Positions 31,743 to 40,601 of a stretch of DNA of 40,804 nucleotides are shown here, one piece after another. Position 1 is the first letter of the stretch, and every line of letters starts with the position of its first letter. Both the position numbers and the translations under genes were made by a program. Source of the stretch: Ruminococcus sp. (GTDB lineage Bacteria; Bacillota; Clostridia; Oscillospirales; Ruminococcaceae); the NCBI GenBank assembly GCA_017634275.1, contig JAGBNQ010000080.1, positions 1 through 40,804 on the forward strand, in the 5' to 3' direction. Under the pieces are notes generated by a model. That model saw only the letters and a program-made list of their open reading frames with translations, had not been told where the DNA came from and did no database searches.

Positions 31743-33968
31743 TTAATATCCGATATTGCAGTATTCGGGCAGCGCGTTTTCCTTGTAGTAGCCCGTCTGC
31801 GTGTCCTTGCAGCTGTTTGTGGCAAGCAGACCCGAATGCGTGCAGTATTTAGCCTCGACAACACCCTCGGGTATCTCAAAGGTCTTGTGCGGCTCGTTTT
31901 CTGCGATGTCTCCGAAAATGTTTTTCCAGATGTTCGACGAATCCTGATACTCGCTCGTAGGTATCGTCTCGGGGTTCTCCATACCTATCCATACACCTGA
32001 TACATAATCGGGCGTGCAGCCTACGAAGAGCAGGTCCGTCCAGTCCTCGGCAGTACCCGTCTTGGCAACAAGGTCGGTATTTTGCAGCTTAGCCGCCTGA
32101 CCTGTACCGCTCTGAACTACCTTCTGCATCATTCTGTTCATAACATATGCGCTCGAAGGGTCTATTACCTGATCATAGGAATCGGAATGTTCGTAGATGA
32201 TCGTTCCGTCCTTATCCTCGATAAGCGAGATATAGGTCATATCATACTTCTTGCCGCCGTTGCCGAATATCTGGTAAGCCTCGACAAGCTCGGAAAGGTG
32301 CAGGCCGTTGCTCATAGCGCCGATAGACATAGGCGCATAATCCGCATCATCAAGTGTAAGCGTAGTGATGCCGAGCTTTTGCTGTAAGAAGTTATAGGAA
32401 TAAGTCGGGGTGAGCATCTTTACAAGCTGCGCCGACGCTGTATTTGTAGAGTTCTGGAGCATCGTCCACAGCGGGTAGTTATTATACGTCCAGTTCTCTT
32501 CCTTAGTTTCCGAATAGTTTACAGGCCATTTCTTCGTAGTCTTGTCATCAAGCTTTATCTCGATAGGCTCGTCCTTTAGGATAGTTGAGTAGGTAACAAT
32601 GCCCTGGTCTATCGCAGGCGCGTAGGCAGCTATCGGCTTGATAGTCGAACCGGGCGACCTTGTCGTATCGGTCGCAAATGACCATATTCTTGATTTCTTT
32701 TTCTTTTCACGGCTGCCGACCACGGCCTTTACCTGCCCATAGTAGTCACAGCAGAAGAATGCCGAGCAAAGCTTATCCTTTTCAAGCTCATAGGCCTGAA
32801 AATTGGTCTTATCGCGCATTTTCTTTTCTACCTCGGTCTGAATATCCATATCTACCGTTGTGTAGATAGTATATCCGCCCGAATAGAGCTTATCGTTAGC
32901 CTCTGCCGTTGTAATGCCGTAGTAATCAACAAGAATGTCGATAGTCTGGCTTATAGCATCGTCCATAAACCACGATGTAGGCCCCTGGTCCTTAGTTTCG
33001 TCCTCATACTGGGTAACGCTCGAATACTCGATATCGCCCGTCACCTCAAGCTCAGCAAGCTGTTTTTTGCCCTTTTCCCAGTCATCAGATGATATCATGC
33101 CTATATCGTTCATTTTTCTTAAGGTATACTCAGCTCTTTCCCTGTTGAGCTTTTTATCATTTATAGGGTTAAGCTCCGCAGGCGCCTTTATCATCGCCGC
33201 CAAAGATGCACACTCACCGAGGTTTAGCTGAGAAACGTCCTTACCGAAGTAATAGTTAGCCGCCGCCTGAACGCCTCTTATATCATAATCCCACGTTGCA
33301 AAGGAGATGATATTGAGGTAGCATTCAAGGATATCCTCCTTTGAATAGGTCCTCTCAACGTTCATCGCACGGAATATCTCTCGTATCTTTCTTTCCGCGC
33401 CCTCTGTTCCGTCTCTTGCGTCATCGCCCGTTACGTTTTTGATAGTCTGCTGAGTGATAGTAGAACCACCCGAGCGCTCATCATAAAGCGGCACGAAAAT
33501 ATTTATAAATGATGCAAGTGTACGCTTGAAGTCAACACCGTCGTGCGAGAGAAATCTCTCGTCCTCAGTAGCAACGACTGCGTTTGAAAGGTTCAGAGGA
33601 ATGCTCTGATAATCCGTCCAGACCGCGTGCTGGTTTGTATTTTTAAGCGCGTAGTAGAGCAGATACTCGTCGTCCTTCGGGTCATCCTCATCATAATCGG
33701 GGTTCTCATAAAGGAAACGCGAGGTATAGTTAGCGGTGATATTTTCAAGGCTTACGGTAGTTGTCGTGTCAGCGTAATTAAGCACATATATCGTCAGCGC
33801 GGTAGCGAATATCGACCCCGTTATGACAAGCACAAGTATTACCGACAGCAAGAACGTACCCAGCACCTTAAAAAAGCCTGCCATGATCTTAAAGCCCTTA
33901 CTTCTGTGCTTTTTAGCTCTGCGCTTTTTCTTTCTTGATGTACTTACTTTCGTTTTGTTTTCACTCAT
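31743..33968 (-). CDS. Class A penicillin-binding protein (PBP1A-like)
   Basis: 741 aa. A basic cytoplasmic tail (STSRKKKRRAKKHRSKG), a membrane anchor at about 30-56, then a GT51 glycosyltransferase domain with VVATEDERFLSHDGVD (catalytic Glu, about 131-146) and GGSTITQQTIKNV, and a transpeptidase domain with SPGSTIKP (SxxK serine near 440), STNTAS (SxN, near 511) and KTGTAED (KTG, near 634). It polymerises and crosslinks peptidoglycan outside the membrane. ATG 33968 follows AAAGGAC. No neighbouring gene is co-transcribed. Confidence 0.93.
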   Translation of the reverse strand: MSENKTKVSTSRKKKRRAKKHRSKGFKIMAGFFKVLGTFLLSVILVLVITGSIFATALTIYVLNYADTTTTVSLENITANYTSRFLYENPDYDEDDPKDDEYLLYYALKNTNQHAVWTDYQSIPLNLSNAVVATEDERFLSHDGVDFKRTLASFINIFVPLYDERSGGSTITQQTIKNVTGDDARDGTEGAERKIREIFRAMNVERTYSKEDILECYLNIISFATWDYDIRGVQAAANYYFGKDVSQLNLGECASLAAMIKAPAELNPINDKKLNRERAEYTLRKMNDIGMISSDDWEKGKKQLAELEVTGDIEYSSVTQYEDETKDQGPTSWFMDDAISQTIDILVDYYGITTAEANDKLYSGGYTIYTTVDMDIQTEVEKKMRDKTNFQAYELEKDKLCSAFFCCDYYGQVKAVVGSREKKKKSRIWSFATDTTRSPGSTIKPIAAYAPAIDQGIVTYSTILKDEPIEIKLDDKTTKKWPVNYSETKEENWTYNNYPLWTMLQNSTNTASAQLVKMLTPTYSYNFLQQKLGITTLTLDDADYAPMSIGAMSNGLHLSELVEAYQIFGNGGKKYDMTYISLIEDKDGTIIYEHSDSYDQVIDPSSAYVMNRMMQKVVQSGTGQAAKLQNTDLVAKTGTAEDWTDLLFVGCTPDYVSGVWIGMENPETIPTSEYQDSSNIWKNIFGDIAENEPHKTFEIPEGVVEAKYCTHSGLLATNSCKDTQTGYYKENALPEYCNIGY

Positions 33969-34096
33969 AATTTTTAGTCCTTTATAAAACCAAAATCTTT
34001 TCTTTTTTTATTTTATAAATGTATAAACGGGGACGATCTCTCGCCCCCGAAAATCTACTATGATCGGTCAATTACCGAGATCAGCGAATATAAAGT

Positions 34097-36055
34097 TTAT
34101 TCCTCGTCGTCAGCCTCGGGCGCATCGTCCTCACCCTCGGGGAGAAGTGCGCGGATAGAAAGGCTTATTCTCTGCTGCTCATCGTTTATCTCGATGATCT
34201 TAGCCTCTACCTCATCGCCCACCTTAAGGATATCGCCCACGCTGTTAACTCTCTGATTAGCTATCTGAGAGATATGGATAAGGCCGTCAACACCGTCGAT
34301 GATCTGCGCAAAAGCGCCGAATGAGGTGATGGAAACTATCTTAGCGGAGATCGTCTGCCCCTCCTCATATGTGCTTTTGAACACGTTCCACGGGTTCTCG
34401 CTGTCCTTCTTCATTGTAAGGGAGACCTTGCCTGCCTCCTTATCAATATCCTTTATAGTTACCTCTACCTTATCGCCAACCTTGACAACGTCGGAGGGGT
34501 GCTTTATTCTCTTCCATGTAAGGTCATTCTTTCTTACAAGCCCGTCAACGCCGCCGAGGTCAACGAATGCGCCGTACTCTGTAACGCTCTTTACCTCGCC
34601 TGTCATTGTCTGGCCTGCCTCAGCCTTCTCAAAGAACTCAGCCTGAGCTGCTGCTCTCTGCTCCTTAAGCAATGCTCTGATAGAGCCTACTGCTCTGCCC
34701 TTAGCCTCATTTACTTCAAGTATCTTGAAATCAACGGTTTTCTTAAGAAGTGCATTAAGGTCATCATCTCTTCTTGCAGTTGCCTGTGATGCGGGGATAA
34801 ACACCTTAACGCCGCCCGATGTTACAAGCACGCCGCCCTTTACAACGTTTGTAACAGTACCTGTAAGGGCAGTATCGTTCTCCTTAGCCTCAACTATCTT
34901 CTCAAAGCCCTTCTGAGCGTCTACCTTCTTCTTGGAAAGTGTTACGATGCCGTCTGTATCGCTTGTCTTAAGCACGATAAGATCAACCGTATCGCCGGGC
35001 TTTACTACGTCCTCAGGCTTAAGCGAAGGATCATCGGTAAGCTCACCTGCAGGGATATAGCCCGTATGCTTTGTACCGATATCTACCTTGACTTCACCGT
35101 TCTGGTCAATGCCGATGATATAGCCTTCCACCTTTTGCCCCGTATGTATTTTTTTGAGAGTTTTCTCTAACTCCTCCTCAAAGTTAAATACTTCCTCTTC
35201 AGTAGTTTTTGTCATTTCACTCATGGTTTGTTGTACCTCCTTGATTATATAAGCCGGTGTCGATGCCCCGGCGGAAATCCCGATTAACTGTGCGCCCTCA
35301 AAGTCGCCCTCCACAAGCTCGGATGCGTTTTCGACAAGTACGGTTTTACAATACTCGCTGCAAACGTCCTTAAGCTTTAAGGTGTTTGAGCTGTGCCTGC
35401 CGCCGACTATTATCATCACATCGGCTTTCCTTGCAAGCTCCCTCGCCTCACGCTGCCGCTCGGCAGTTGCGCTGCATATAGTATCACATATCCTTGCCTG
35501 CGGCAAAAGCTGTGAAACAGCCGCCTTGCACTTTTCATAGACTGCCTTATTGAAAGTAGTCTGCGATAACACAAGCACGTTTTTGCCCGAAAGCTTATTA
35601 TCAGAGATGATGCCCCTCAGCTCACCCTCACTTTTAAAGGTAAAGACCTCGCCCTTGCAGTGCCCCATTATCCCCTCGACCTCGGGGTGTGACGGATCAC
35701 CTGCTATAAGCACAGTTCCCTCATGCCCGAAAGCAAGCTTATGGATCCTCGAAACGAACGGGCAGGTAGCATCAACGATATTAGCGCCCCTGCGCTCAAG
35801 CTCATCATAAACAGCCCTGCCGACACCGTGAGAGCGTATTACGACAGTCTGCCCCTTCTGAGCCTGTGTGATATCTATAGCCTTAACGCCCTTTGCCTCT
35901 AAATCGGCAACGACATTAGGGTTATGGATTATCGGCCCCAAAGTCGCAACATTATGTCGGCTATTTAATTTATTATACACTATTTTGACCGCATTGTCTA
36001 CACCAAAACAAAAACCTGCGGTTTTTGCAACGAAAATTTTACATTTTGTTAACAT
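34097..36055 (-). CDS. ispH: Bifunctional IspH (HMBPP reductase) - ribosomal protein S1 fusion
   Basis: 652 aa. Residues 1-280 are IspH, the last enzyme of the MEP isoprenoid pathway, with [4Fe-4S] ligands C16 (GFCFGV), C98 (DATCPF) and C194 (DTICSATAERQ). Four S1 RNA-binding domains follow, at about 300-370, 385-450, 472-545 and 557-630 (for example GEVKSVTEYGAFVDLGGVDG and AKIVSITSFGAFAQIIDGVDG). The fusion is known in clostridia. The start ATG 36055 lies inside the end of the Cmk-PlsC gene (17-nt overlap) with only a weak ribosome site, so translation is likely coupled. The domain junction is near residue 285. Confidence 0.93.
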   Translation of the reverse strand: MLTKCKIFVAKTAGFCFGVDNAVKIVYNKLNSRHNVATLGPIIHNPNVVADLEAKGVKAIDITQAQKGQTVVIRSHGVGRAVYDELERRGANIVDATCPFVSRIHKLAFGHEGTVLIAGDPSHPEVEGIMGHCKGEVFTFKSEGELRGIISDNKLSGKNVLVLSQTTFNKAVYEKCKAAVSQLLPQARICDTICSATAERQREARELARKADVMIIVGGRHSSNTLKLKDVCSEYCKTVLVENASELVEGDFEGAQLIGISAGASTPAYIIKEVQQTMSEMTKTTEEEVFNFEEELEKTLKKIHTGQKVEGYIIGIDQNGEVKVDIGTKHTGYIPAGELTDDPSLKPEDVVKPGDTVDLIVLKTSDTDGIVTLSKKKVDAQKGFEKIVEAKENDTALTGTVTNVVKGGVLVTSGGVKVFIPASQATARRDDDLNALLKKTVDFKILEVNEAKGRAVGSIRALLKEQRAAAQAEFFEKAEAGQTMTGEVKSVTEYGAFVDLGGVDGLVRKNDLTWKRIKHPSDVVKVGDKVEVTIKDIDKEAGKVSLTMKKDSENPWNVFKSTYEEGQTISAKIVSITSFGAFAQIIDGVDGLIHISQIANQRVNSVGDILKVGDEVEAKIIEINDEQQRISLSIRALLPEGEDDAPEADDEE

Positions 36056-37388
36056 CTTTATATACCAGATTGGAAATATCTTCCATAATTTTAAGCTTTA
36101 GCTTTTTAAGAGAGCGCGAGTCGGTACCCGTAACGCCGATATCGGCAGGCATGATAGGCTCGCCGTAGCGCACCACTACCTTACGCCTGAATTTAAGGCT
36201 GCCCTCAAAAACGATACCCACGGGAACTATTTTAGTCTGAGCTACAGCCGCAATAAGAGCAACGCCCGTCTTGCCTGCGCCCACCTTGCCGTCCTTAGAG
36301 CGAGTGCCCTCGGGGAAGATAACAAGGTTTCTACCCTTTTCCAGCTTTTCGATAGATGTATCTATCACCGCGGTATCGCCCTTACCCCTTGTAACGGGGA
36401 AAGCTCCGAAGAACCTGATAAGTGCCGTAAAAAATACATTCTGTTTGAAAAGCTCCTCCTTAGCCATATAGGAAAGGGGCGTGCGTGTATGTATCGCTAT
36501 AAAAACGGGGTCCTGATAGCTGCGGTGGTTTGATGCAAAGACATTTCCGCCGTCCTTCGGGACATTTTCCACACCCTCAAAATGTATATCGTAGTAGATA
36601 TGGTAAAGCCCCATTACGATATACCTAAGCATCGTATAGAACACAAGCTTAACGGGATTATAGCGCTTAGCTTTGGTTATCGGGTGAACGGGCATCAGCT
36701 CTCTTTGCTTACGTTCTTTTTTTTTAGCTGTTTTTTCAGTGATAATGCGCATTATCTCCTCGGCGGTCTGCTCTAAGGTAAGGGCTGACGAATCAACGAG
36801 TACAGCGTCCTCTGCCTGCCTTAAGGGGGCGATATCGCGGTGGGTGTCGTTATAATCGCGCTGATTTATGTCAGCAAGCACCTCCTCATAGGTCGAGGGG
36901 TCGCCCTTTTCCGAAAGCTCCTTGAATCTTCTGTTTGCCCGCTCCTCGGCAGATGCTGTCAGGAATATCTTTACCTGCGCATCGGGCAGAACTACCGTGC
37001 CGATATCTCTGCCGTCCATGATAATATCGTTATTGGCGGCGATATCCTTTTGAAGGTCAAGCAGAAAAGCCCTTACCTCGGGAATGGCCGACACCTTAGA
37101 TGCGCCCATTGATATCTCTGGTGTTCTTATAAGGTCTGAAACATTCTCGCCGTTTAGGAACACCTGCTGTGTGCCCTCATTTTTAAGGGAGATATCAATG
37201 CCCGAAAGCGCCGACTTTACAGCCTGCTCATCTGATACATCTACCCCCTCTTTGATACAGTAATAGGCGATAGTTCTGTACATCGCCCCCGTATCGACAT
37301 AGACAAAGCCGAGCCCTGCCGCCGCCATTTTTGCAATAGTTGATTTACCTGCCCCCGAGGGGCCGTCGAGTGCTACATTGATGCTCAT
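36039..37388 (-). CDS. cmk: Cytidylate kinase - lysophospholipid acyltransferase (Cmk-PlsC) fusion
   Basis: 449 aa from ATG 37388 (ribosome site GGGAGGAAA; an earlier in-frame start is rejected). Residues 1-220 are CMP kinase: P-loop GPSGAGKST (9-17), VDTGAMYRTIAYY and DGRDIGTVVLPDA. Residues about 240-445 are a PlsC-type 1-acyl-glycerol-3-phosphate acyltransferase: NHRSYQD (HxxxxD motif, about 285) and FPEGTRSKDG (about 358). It thus joins nucleotide salvage and phospholipid synthesis; the KKKERKQRE linker between them is basic. Lies directly before ispH-S1, an arrangement common in clostridia. Confidence 0.92.
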   Translation of the reverse strand: MSINVALDGPSGAGKSTIAKMAAAGLGFVYVDTGAMYRTIAYYCIKEGVDVSDEQAVKSALSGIDISLKNEGTQQVFLNGENVSDLIRTPEISMGASKVSAIPEVRAFLLDLQKDIAANNDIIMDGRDIGTVVLPDAQVKIFLTASAEERANRRFKELSEKGDPSTYEEVLADINQRDYNDTHRDIAPLRQAEDAVLVDSSALTLEQTAEEIMRIITEKTAKKKERKQRELMPVHPITKAKRYNPVKLVFYTMLRYIVMGLYHIYYDIHFEGVENVPKDGGNVFASNHRSYQDPVFIAIHTRTPLSYMAKEELFKQNVFFTALIRFFGAFPVTRGKGDTAVIDTSIEKLEKGRNLVIFPEGTRSKDGKVGAGKTGVALIAAVAQTKIVPVGIVFEGSLKFRRKVVVRYGEPIMPADIGVTGTDSRSLKKLKLKIMEDISNLVYKDVNKM

Positions 37389-37413
37389 AATATTTCCTCC
37401 CATATCATAAAGC

Positions 37414-37872
37414 TTATTCCTTATACGCCTGCTCAAGTCTTTTCTTATCGCCTATCGGCATTATCATAGCCGCACTTATCCCCATAGCCGCCGAGCGTGA
37501 TTTAACGTGGGTTATCACCTTCTGAGTGCGCTCTGCCGCTTTTTTATCGGGCTCTACGATGCTCTTTATCCTGTCACGCTTTACAATGACATCATAAGTA
37601 TTTCCCTCGCGGAATTTCTTATACATAGAAAGCGAGCAGTAAAGGCTCCTTGATTTTTTCTTGACGCCCATTTTAACATCTACTATATATTCCTTACAGC
37701 TTGTCGATTCGGGGCGTGTGTTATTCATGCTCGCGCGGTGAGTAAGGCGCTTATTGACAACGGTTATCTTCCGCTTTCCGTCAACAAAGAAAAGCAGAAT
37801 AAAGTTTATAAACATACCCCCGGGCAGCCAGAACACCACAAATGTCCTCACCGCTTTTGCCTTACCGTTCAT
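37414..37872 (-). CDS. Hypothetical membrane-anchored protein
   Basis: 152 aa from ATG 37872. One hydrophobic segment near the N-terminus, VRTFVVFWLPGGMFINFILLFFV (about residues 8-30), is followed by a very basic soluble part containing KRKITVVNKRLTHR, YIVDVKMGVKKKSRSLYCSLSMYKKF and KVITHVKSRSAAMG. I do not recognise a family. It stands between the flavoprotein and Cmk-PlsC genes (gap of 25 nt to the latter) in the same operon. The ribosome site AAGGGG is moderate; a small hairpin (TCACACC-GAA-GGTGTGA, 37897-37915) lies just upstream. Confidence 0.65.
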   Translation of the reverse strand: MNGKAKAVRTFVVFWLPGGMFINFILLFFVDGKRKITVVNKRLTHRASMNNTRPESTSCKEYIVDVKMGVKKKSRSLYCSLSMYKKFREGNTYDVIVKRDRIKSIVEPDKKAAERTQKVITHVKSRSAAMGISAAMIMPIGDKKRLEQAYKE

Positions 37873-37925
37873 AAATAACACACCCCTTTTTGATCCATCA
37901 CACCGAAGGTGTGATACCTTAATTA

Positions 37926-39164
37926 TTAATTGTTGACTGCAGCCGCGCACGCATTAGCCGTTGCGAATGCAAGCTGTAGGTTAAAGCCGCCCGTGTATGC
38001 GTCGATGTCAAGTACCTCGCCTATAAAGTAAAGGCTCTGCTTTTTCTTTGAGCGCATGGTCTTTGGGTCTATCTCCCTTACATCTACGCCGCCGCGTGTG
38101 ACTATCGCCTCATCTATCGGGCGAAGTGCGGATATATCGAGCTTAAAGCGCTTTATCTCATCTACAAGGCGCTCGCGCTCGGGCTTGGTTATCTGGTTTA
38201 TTTTTTTGGTGCTGTCTATCCCCGTGCGCCTGATTATTACGGGGATAAGCTTTGCAGGCAGCAGCCTGCCCAGAGAATTTGAAAAATCTCTGTTTTTTGA
38301 GTCCTCAAAATCGCGCAGTATACGTTTATCGAGCTTTTCCTCATCAAGTGCGGGCTTTAGGTCTATCAAGGCATAGTATTTTCCGTTTTTCATATCCTTT
38401 ATATGCGCAGATGCCGAAAGCACGAGCGGACCCGAAATGCCGAAGTGGGTAAACAGCATTTCCCCAAGCTCGGAATACACAGCCTTTTCCTTTCCCTTTT
38501 CATAAAGCGAGAGGGTCACGTTTTTAAGGCTGAGCCCCATCATCTCGGCGCATTCCGCCTTTTGTGCGGTCACCATAGGCACAAGCGAGGGGGTTATCCC
38601 GGTAACGTTATGGCCTGCCGCTTTTGCAAAGGTATAGCCGTCGCCCGTCGAGCCCGTTTTGGGGTAGCTTTTGCCGCCCGTGGCAACTATTATATTCTCG
38701 CCGAAAAAGCTGTCCTCATCGCACTTAACGCCTACAGCCCTGTCACCGTCATAGATTATCTCCCGTGCATTTTCGCGCACGAACTTAACGCCTGCCTGCT
38801 TTGCGGTATCAATAAGGCAGTCAGCTATATCGTTCGCATTATCCGACACGGGGAAAACGCGGTTGCCGCGCTCAGTCTTCAGCGGCACACCGAGCATTTC
38901 AAAAAACGCCATAGTATCCTCGGGTGCAAAGCCGCTCAGCGCGGAGTACATAAATCTCGGGTTAGATACGGTGTTAGCAAGCACTGTCTGCACATCGCAG
39001 TTGTTGGTGACATTGCACCTGCCCTTTCCCGTAATGCGCAGCTTTTTGCCGATAATGCGCTCATGCTCTATCAACAGCACGCTCGAGCCGCCCCATGCAA
39101 GCTGCACGGCGCACATAAGCCCTGCCGCACCGCCGCCTATTATAACCGCGTCAGAACGTTCCAT
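37926..39164 (-). CDS. BaiN/HI0933-family NAD(P)/FAD-dependent oxidoreductase
   Basis: 412 aa from ATG 39164. The FAD-binding motif is VIIGGGAAGLMCAVQLA at the start, then GKKLRITGKGRCNVTN, IVATGGKSYPKTGSTGDGY, LFTHFGISGPLVL and the C-terminal GEVLDIDAYTGGFNLQLAFATA; all are hallmarks of the family. Related enzymes reduce steroid or quinone-like substrates, but the substrate here is not predictable. It overlaps the RpiR regulator gene by 14 nt and precedes the cmk gene, a conserved clostridial order. Confidence 0.92.
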   Translation of the reverse strand: MERSDAVIIGGGAAGLMCAVQLAWGGSSVLLIEHERIIGKKLRITGKGRCNVTNNCDVQTVLANTVSNPRFMYSALSGFAPEDTMAFFEMLGVPLKTERGNRVFPVSDNANDIADCLIDTAKQAGVKFVRENAREIIYDGDRAVGVKCDEDSFFGENIIVATGGKSYPKTGSTGDGYTFAKAAGHNVTGITPSLVPMVTAQKAECAEMMGLSLKNVTLSLYEKGKEKAVYSELGEMLFTHFGISGPLVLSASAHIKDMKNGKYYALIDLKPALDEEKLDKRILRDFEDSKNRDFSNSLGRLLPAKLIPVIIRRTGIDSTKKINQITKPERERLVDEIKRFKLDISALRPIDEAIVTRGGVDVREIDPKTMRSKKKQSLYFIGEVLDIDAYTGGFNLQLAFATANACAAAVNN

Positions 39165-40032
39165 TTGTTTCGTCCTCGCCCTTTTCGTAAACGTCATAGT
39201 CTGCCCATATCTTCTCTAAGCGCTCAAAGCTCTTTGAAACAGTTTCCTTATTCTTGACAGACACCGCCACGATAAGCGCATTTATAAGGCTCAAAGGTGC
39301 TACGAGCGAATCGACAAATGACGCCATATCGCTCCTTGCGCATAGCAGGTCATCGGAATACTGAGCTATGGGAGATTTTGCGCTGTCGGTGATAGCGATG
39401 ACGTGCGCGCCGCTCTCATGGGCATATTTCAAAGCCTTTACCGTCTGCTTTGAATAGCGCGGAAATGATATGCCTATCATAACGTCATTTTCATCAATTC
39501 TCAGTATCTGCTCAAACATCTCGCTTGTGGTAGTAGAGCGCACAAGCTTTACCTGCGGATAGATAAGGTTAAGGTAATAATTAAGGAATGATGCGAGCGA
39601 TGCCGCACTTCTTGTGCCCAGAATATAGATAGTCTTAGCATCGATAATGCTCTGCACAGCGCTTGAAAAGGCCTCGCGCGAGGTCTGCTCAAGGGTGCGC
39701 CTTAATTTATCTATATCAAGATTTATAACTCTGTCGAGAATATCGGTATCGCCAATCCTGTCGGAGGTAACTTCTATTCGCTGAACAGCGGTCAGGCGGT
39801 TTCTCATAAGCTCCTGCAAGCTCCTTTGCAGGTCGGGGTAGCCGTCAAAGCCGAGGTCAGAGGCAAATCTGACCACCGTACTTTCCGACACGCCCACAGC
39901 CGCGCCGAGCCTTTGTGCCGTCATAAACGCCGCCTTATCATAATGCTCCAGGATATACCCTGCGATAGCCTTATGCCCCTTTGACATTTTTGGCAGCTTT
40001 TCCTTTAGCTGTGAAAATAAATCATTCTCCAT
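39151..40032 (-). CDS. MurR/RpiR-family transcriptional regulator
   Basis: 293 aa: an N-terminal RpiR helix-turn-helix (SKGHKAIAGYILEHYDKAAFMTAQRLGAA with VSESTVVRFASDLGF) and a C-terminal SIS sugar-phosphate-binding domain (TIYILGTRSAASLASFLNYYLN, DVMIGISFPRYSKQTVKAL, AHVIAITDSAKSPI). Such regulators respond to phosphorylated sugars, often of cell-wall or amino-sugar metabolism. ATG 40032 follows AAAGGAAG. No divergent target gene is visible, so it may control its own operon, including the BaiN-like and Cmk-PlsC genes. Confidence 0.9.
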   Translation of the reverse strand: MENDLFSQLKEKLPKMSKGHKAIAGYILEHYDKAAFMTAQRLGAAVGVSESTVVRFASDLGFDGYPDLQRSLQELMRNRLTAVQRIEVTSDRIGDTDILDRVINLDIDKLRRTLEQTSREAFSSAVQSIIDAKTIYILGTRSAASLASFLNYYLNLIYPQVKLVRSTTTSEMFEQILRIDENDVMIGISFPRYSKQTVKALKYAHESGAHVIAITDSAKSPIAQYSDDLLCARSDMASFVDSLVAPLSLINALIVAVSVKNKETVSKSFERLEKIWADYDVYEKGEDETNGTF

Positions 40033-40078
40033 TAGTCTTGCACTTCCTTTAATTATGACTGCTTTTGAGACTTACTAT

Positions 40079-40380
40079 GATAAACCGGAGTTCGTTTCAA
40101 TGCACAACGCATAATGCACAATGCACAATTGAGGTGTTGGCTCGCGCCGACGAATGCCCATTCGGGCTTGTAAGAGCGCTGCTGCGAAGGGGGCTTGGGG
40201 GGCGACCGCAAAGCCCCCCAAAAAGCCCCTCGGAGCGATGAACAAAGCCTTAGCTCAACGCGTATTTTTCAGGATTTTTATAATTGTTTTACGCTCATAG
40301 CTATGTTGAGGACAAATCAAGCCTCGCGCCCTTTTCGGGGGCTTTCCGCTCGCCCCCGAACCCCTTCGGTATGCACACGG
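40079..40380. repeat. Composite of family-1 half element and family-2 element (copy C / copy 3)
   Basis: GATAAACCGGAGTTCG (40079-40094) resembles the family-2 terminal repeat. Positions 40098-40130 are a 33-nt family-1 arm with GAGGTGTTGGCTCGCGCCGAC after it, nearly identical to the reverse complement of the right end of copy A. From about 40184 the sequence matches family-2 (CGAAGGGGGC..., GGGGGGC-GACCGCAAA-GCCCCCC hairpin, CGGGGGC-TTTCCGCTC-GCCCCCG hairpin). The second family-1 arm is missing. It ends 4 bp before the DUF3006 stop. Confidence 0.65.
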
Positions 40381-40383
40381 CCA

Positions 40384-40596
40384 TTACTCAAACAGCTCTT
40401 CTTCAAGCGCCCTTATGCGCTCTTTTCTCCTTGCAGTTTCCTGCTCATCATATATAAAGCGCCCCTGCTCAAAGCGGTATATGCTGCCCGTTTTGACTTC
40501 TCCCTCAAAATGAAAGCGCCTTATCTCCCTGGTCTCGCCGTCATCATCGCATAGCGTAACATATTCCCCGTCAGCTCTGTCAACAGAATAAAACAT
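40384..40596 (-). CDS. DUF3006-like small protein
   Basis: A 70-aa protein starting FYSVDRADGEYVTLCDDDGE, a DUF3006-type opening, then RRFHFEGEVKTGSIYRFEQGRF and a charged helical tail (ETARRKERIRALEEELFE). DUF3006 proteins are small beta-barrel-like proteins often encoded beside ComEC-type or metallo-beta-lactamase genes, as here; function unknown. ATG 40596 lies 5 nt after the ComEC-like stop, so the genes are co-translated; GGGGAGC serves as the ribosome site. Confidence 0.75.
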   Translation of the reverse strand: MFYSVDRADGEYVTLCDDDGETREIRRFHFEGEVKTGSIYRFEQGRFIYDEQETARRKERIRALEEELFE

Positions 40597-40601
40597 TTTA
40601 C

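Noticed and set aside
38403-39257. Long plus-strand frame opposite the BaiN-like gene
   Set aside because: Shadow of a well-conserved flavoprotein gene; composition (Arg, His, Cys and Ala rich) is typical of an antisense frame.
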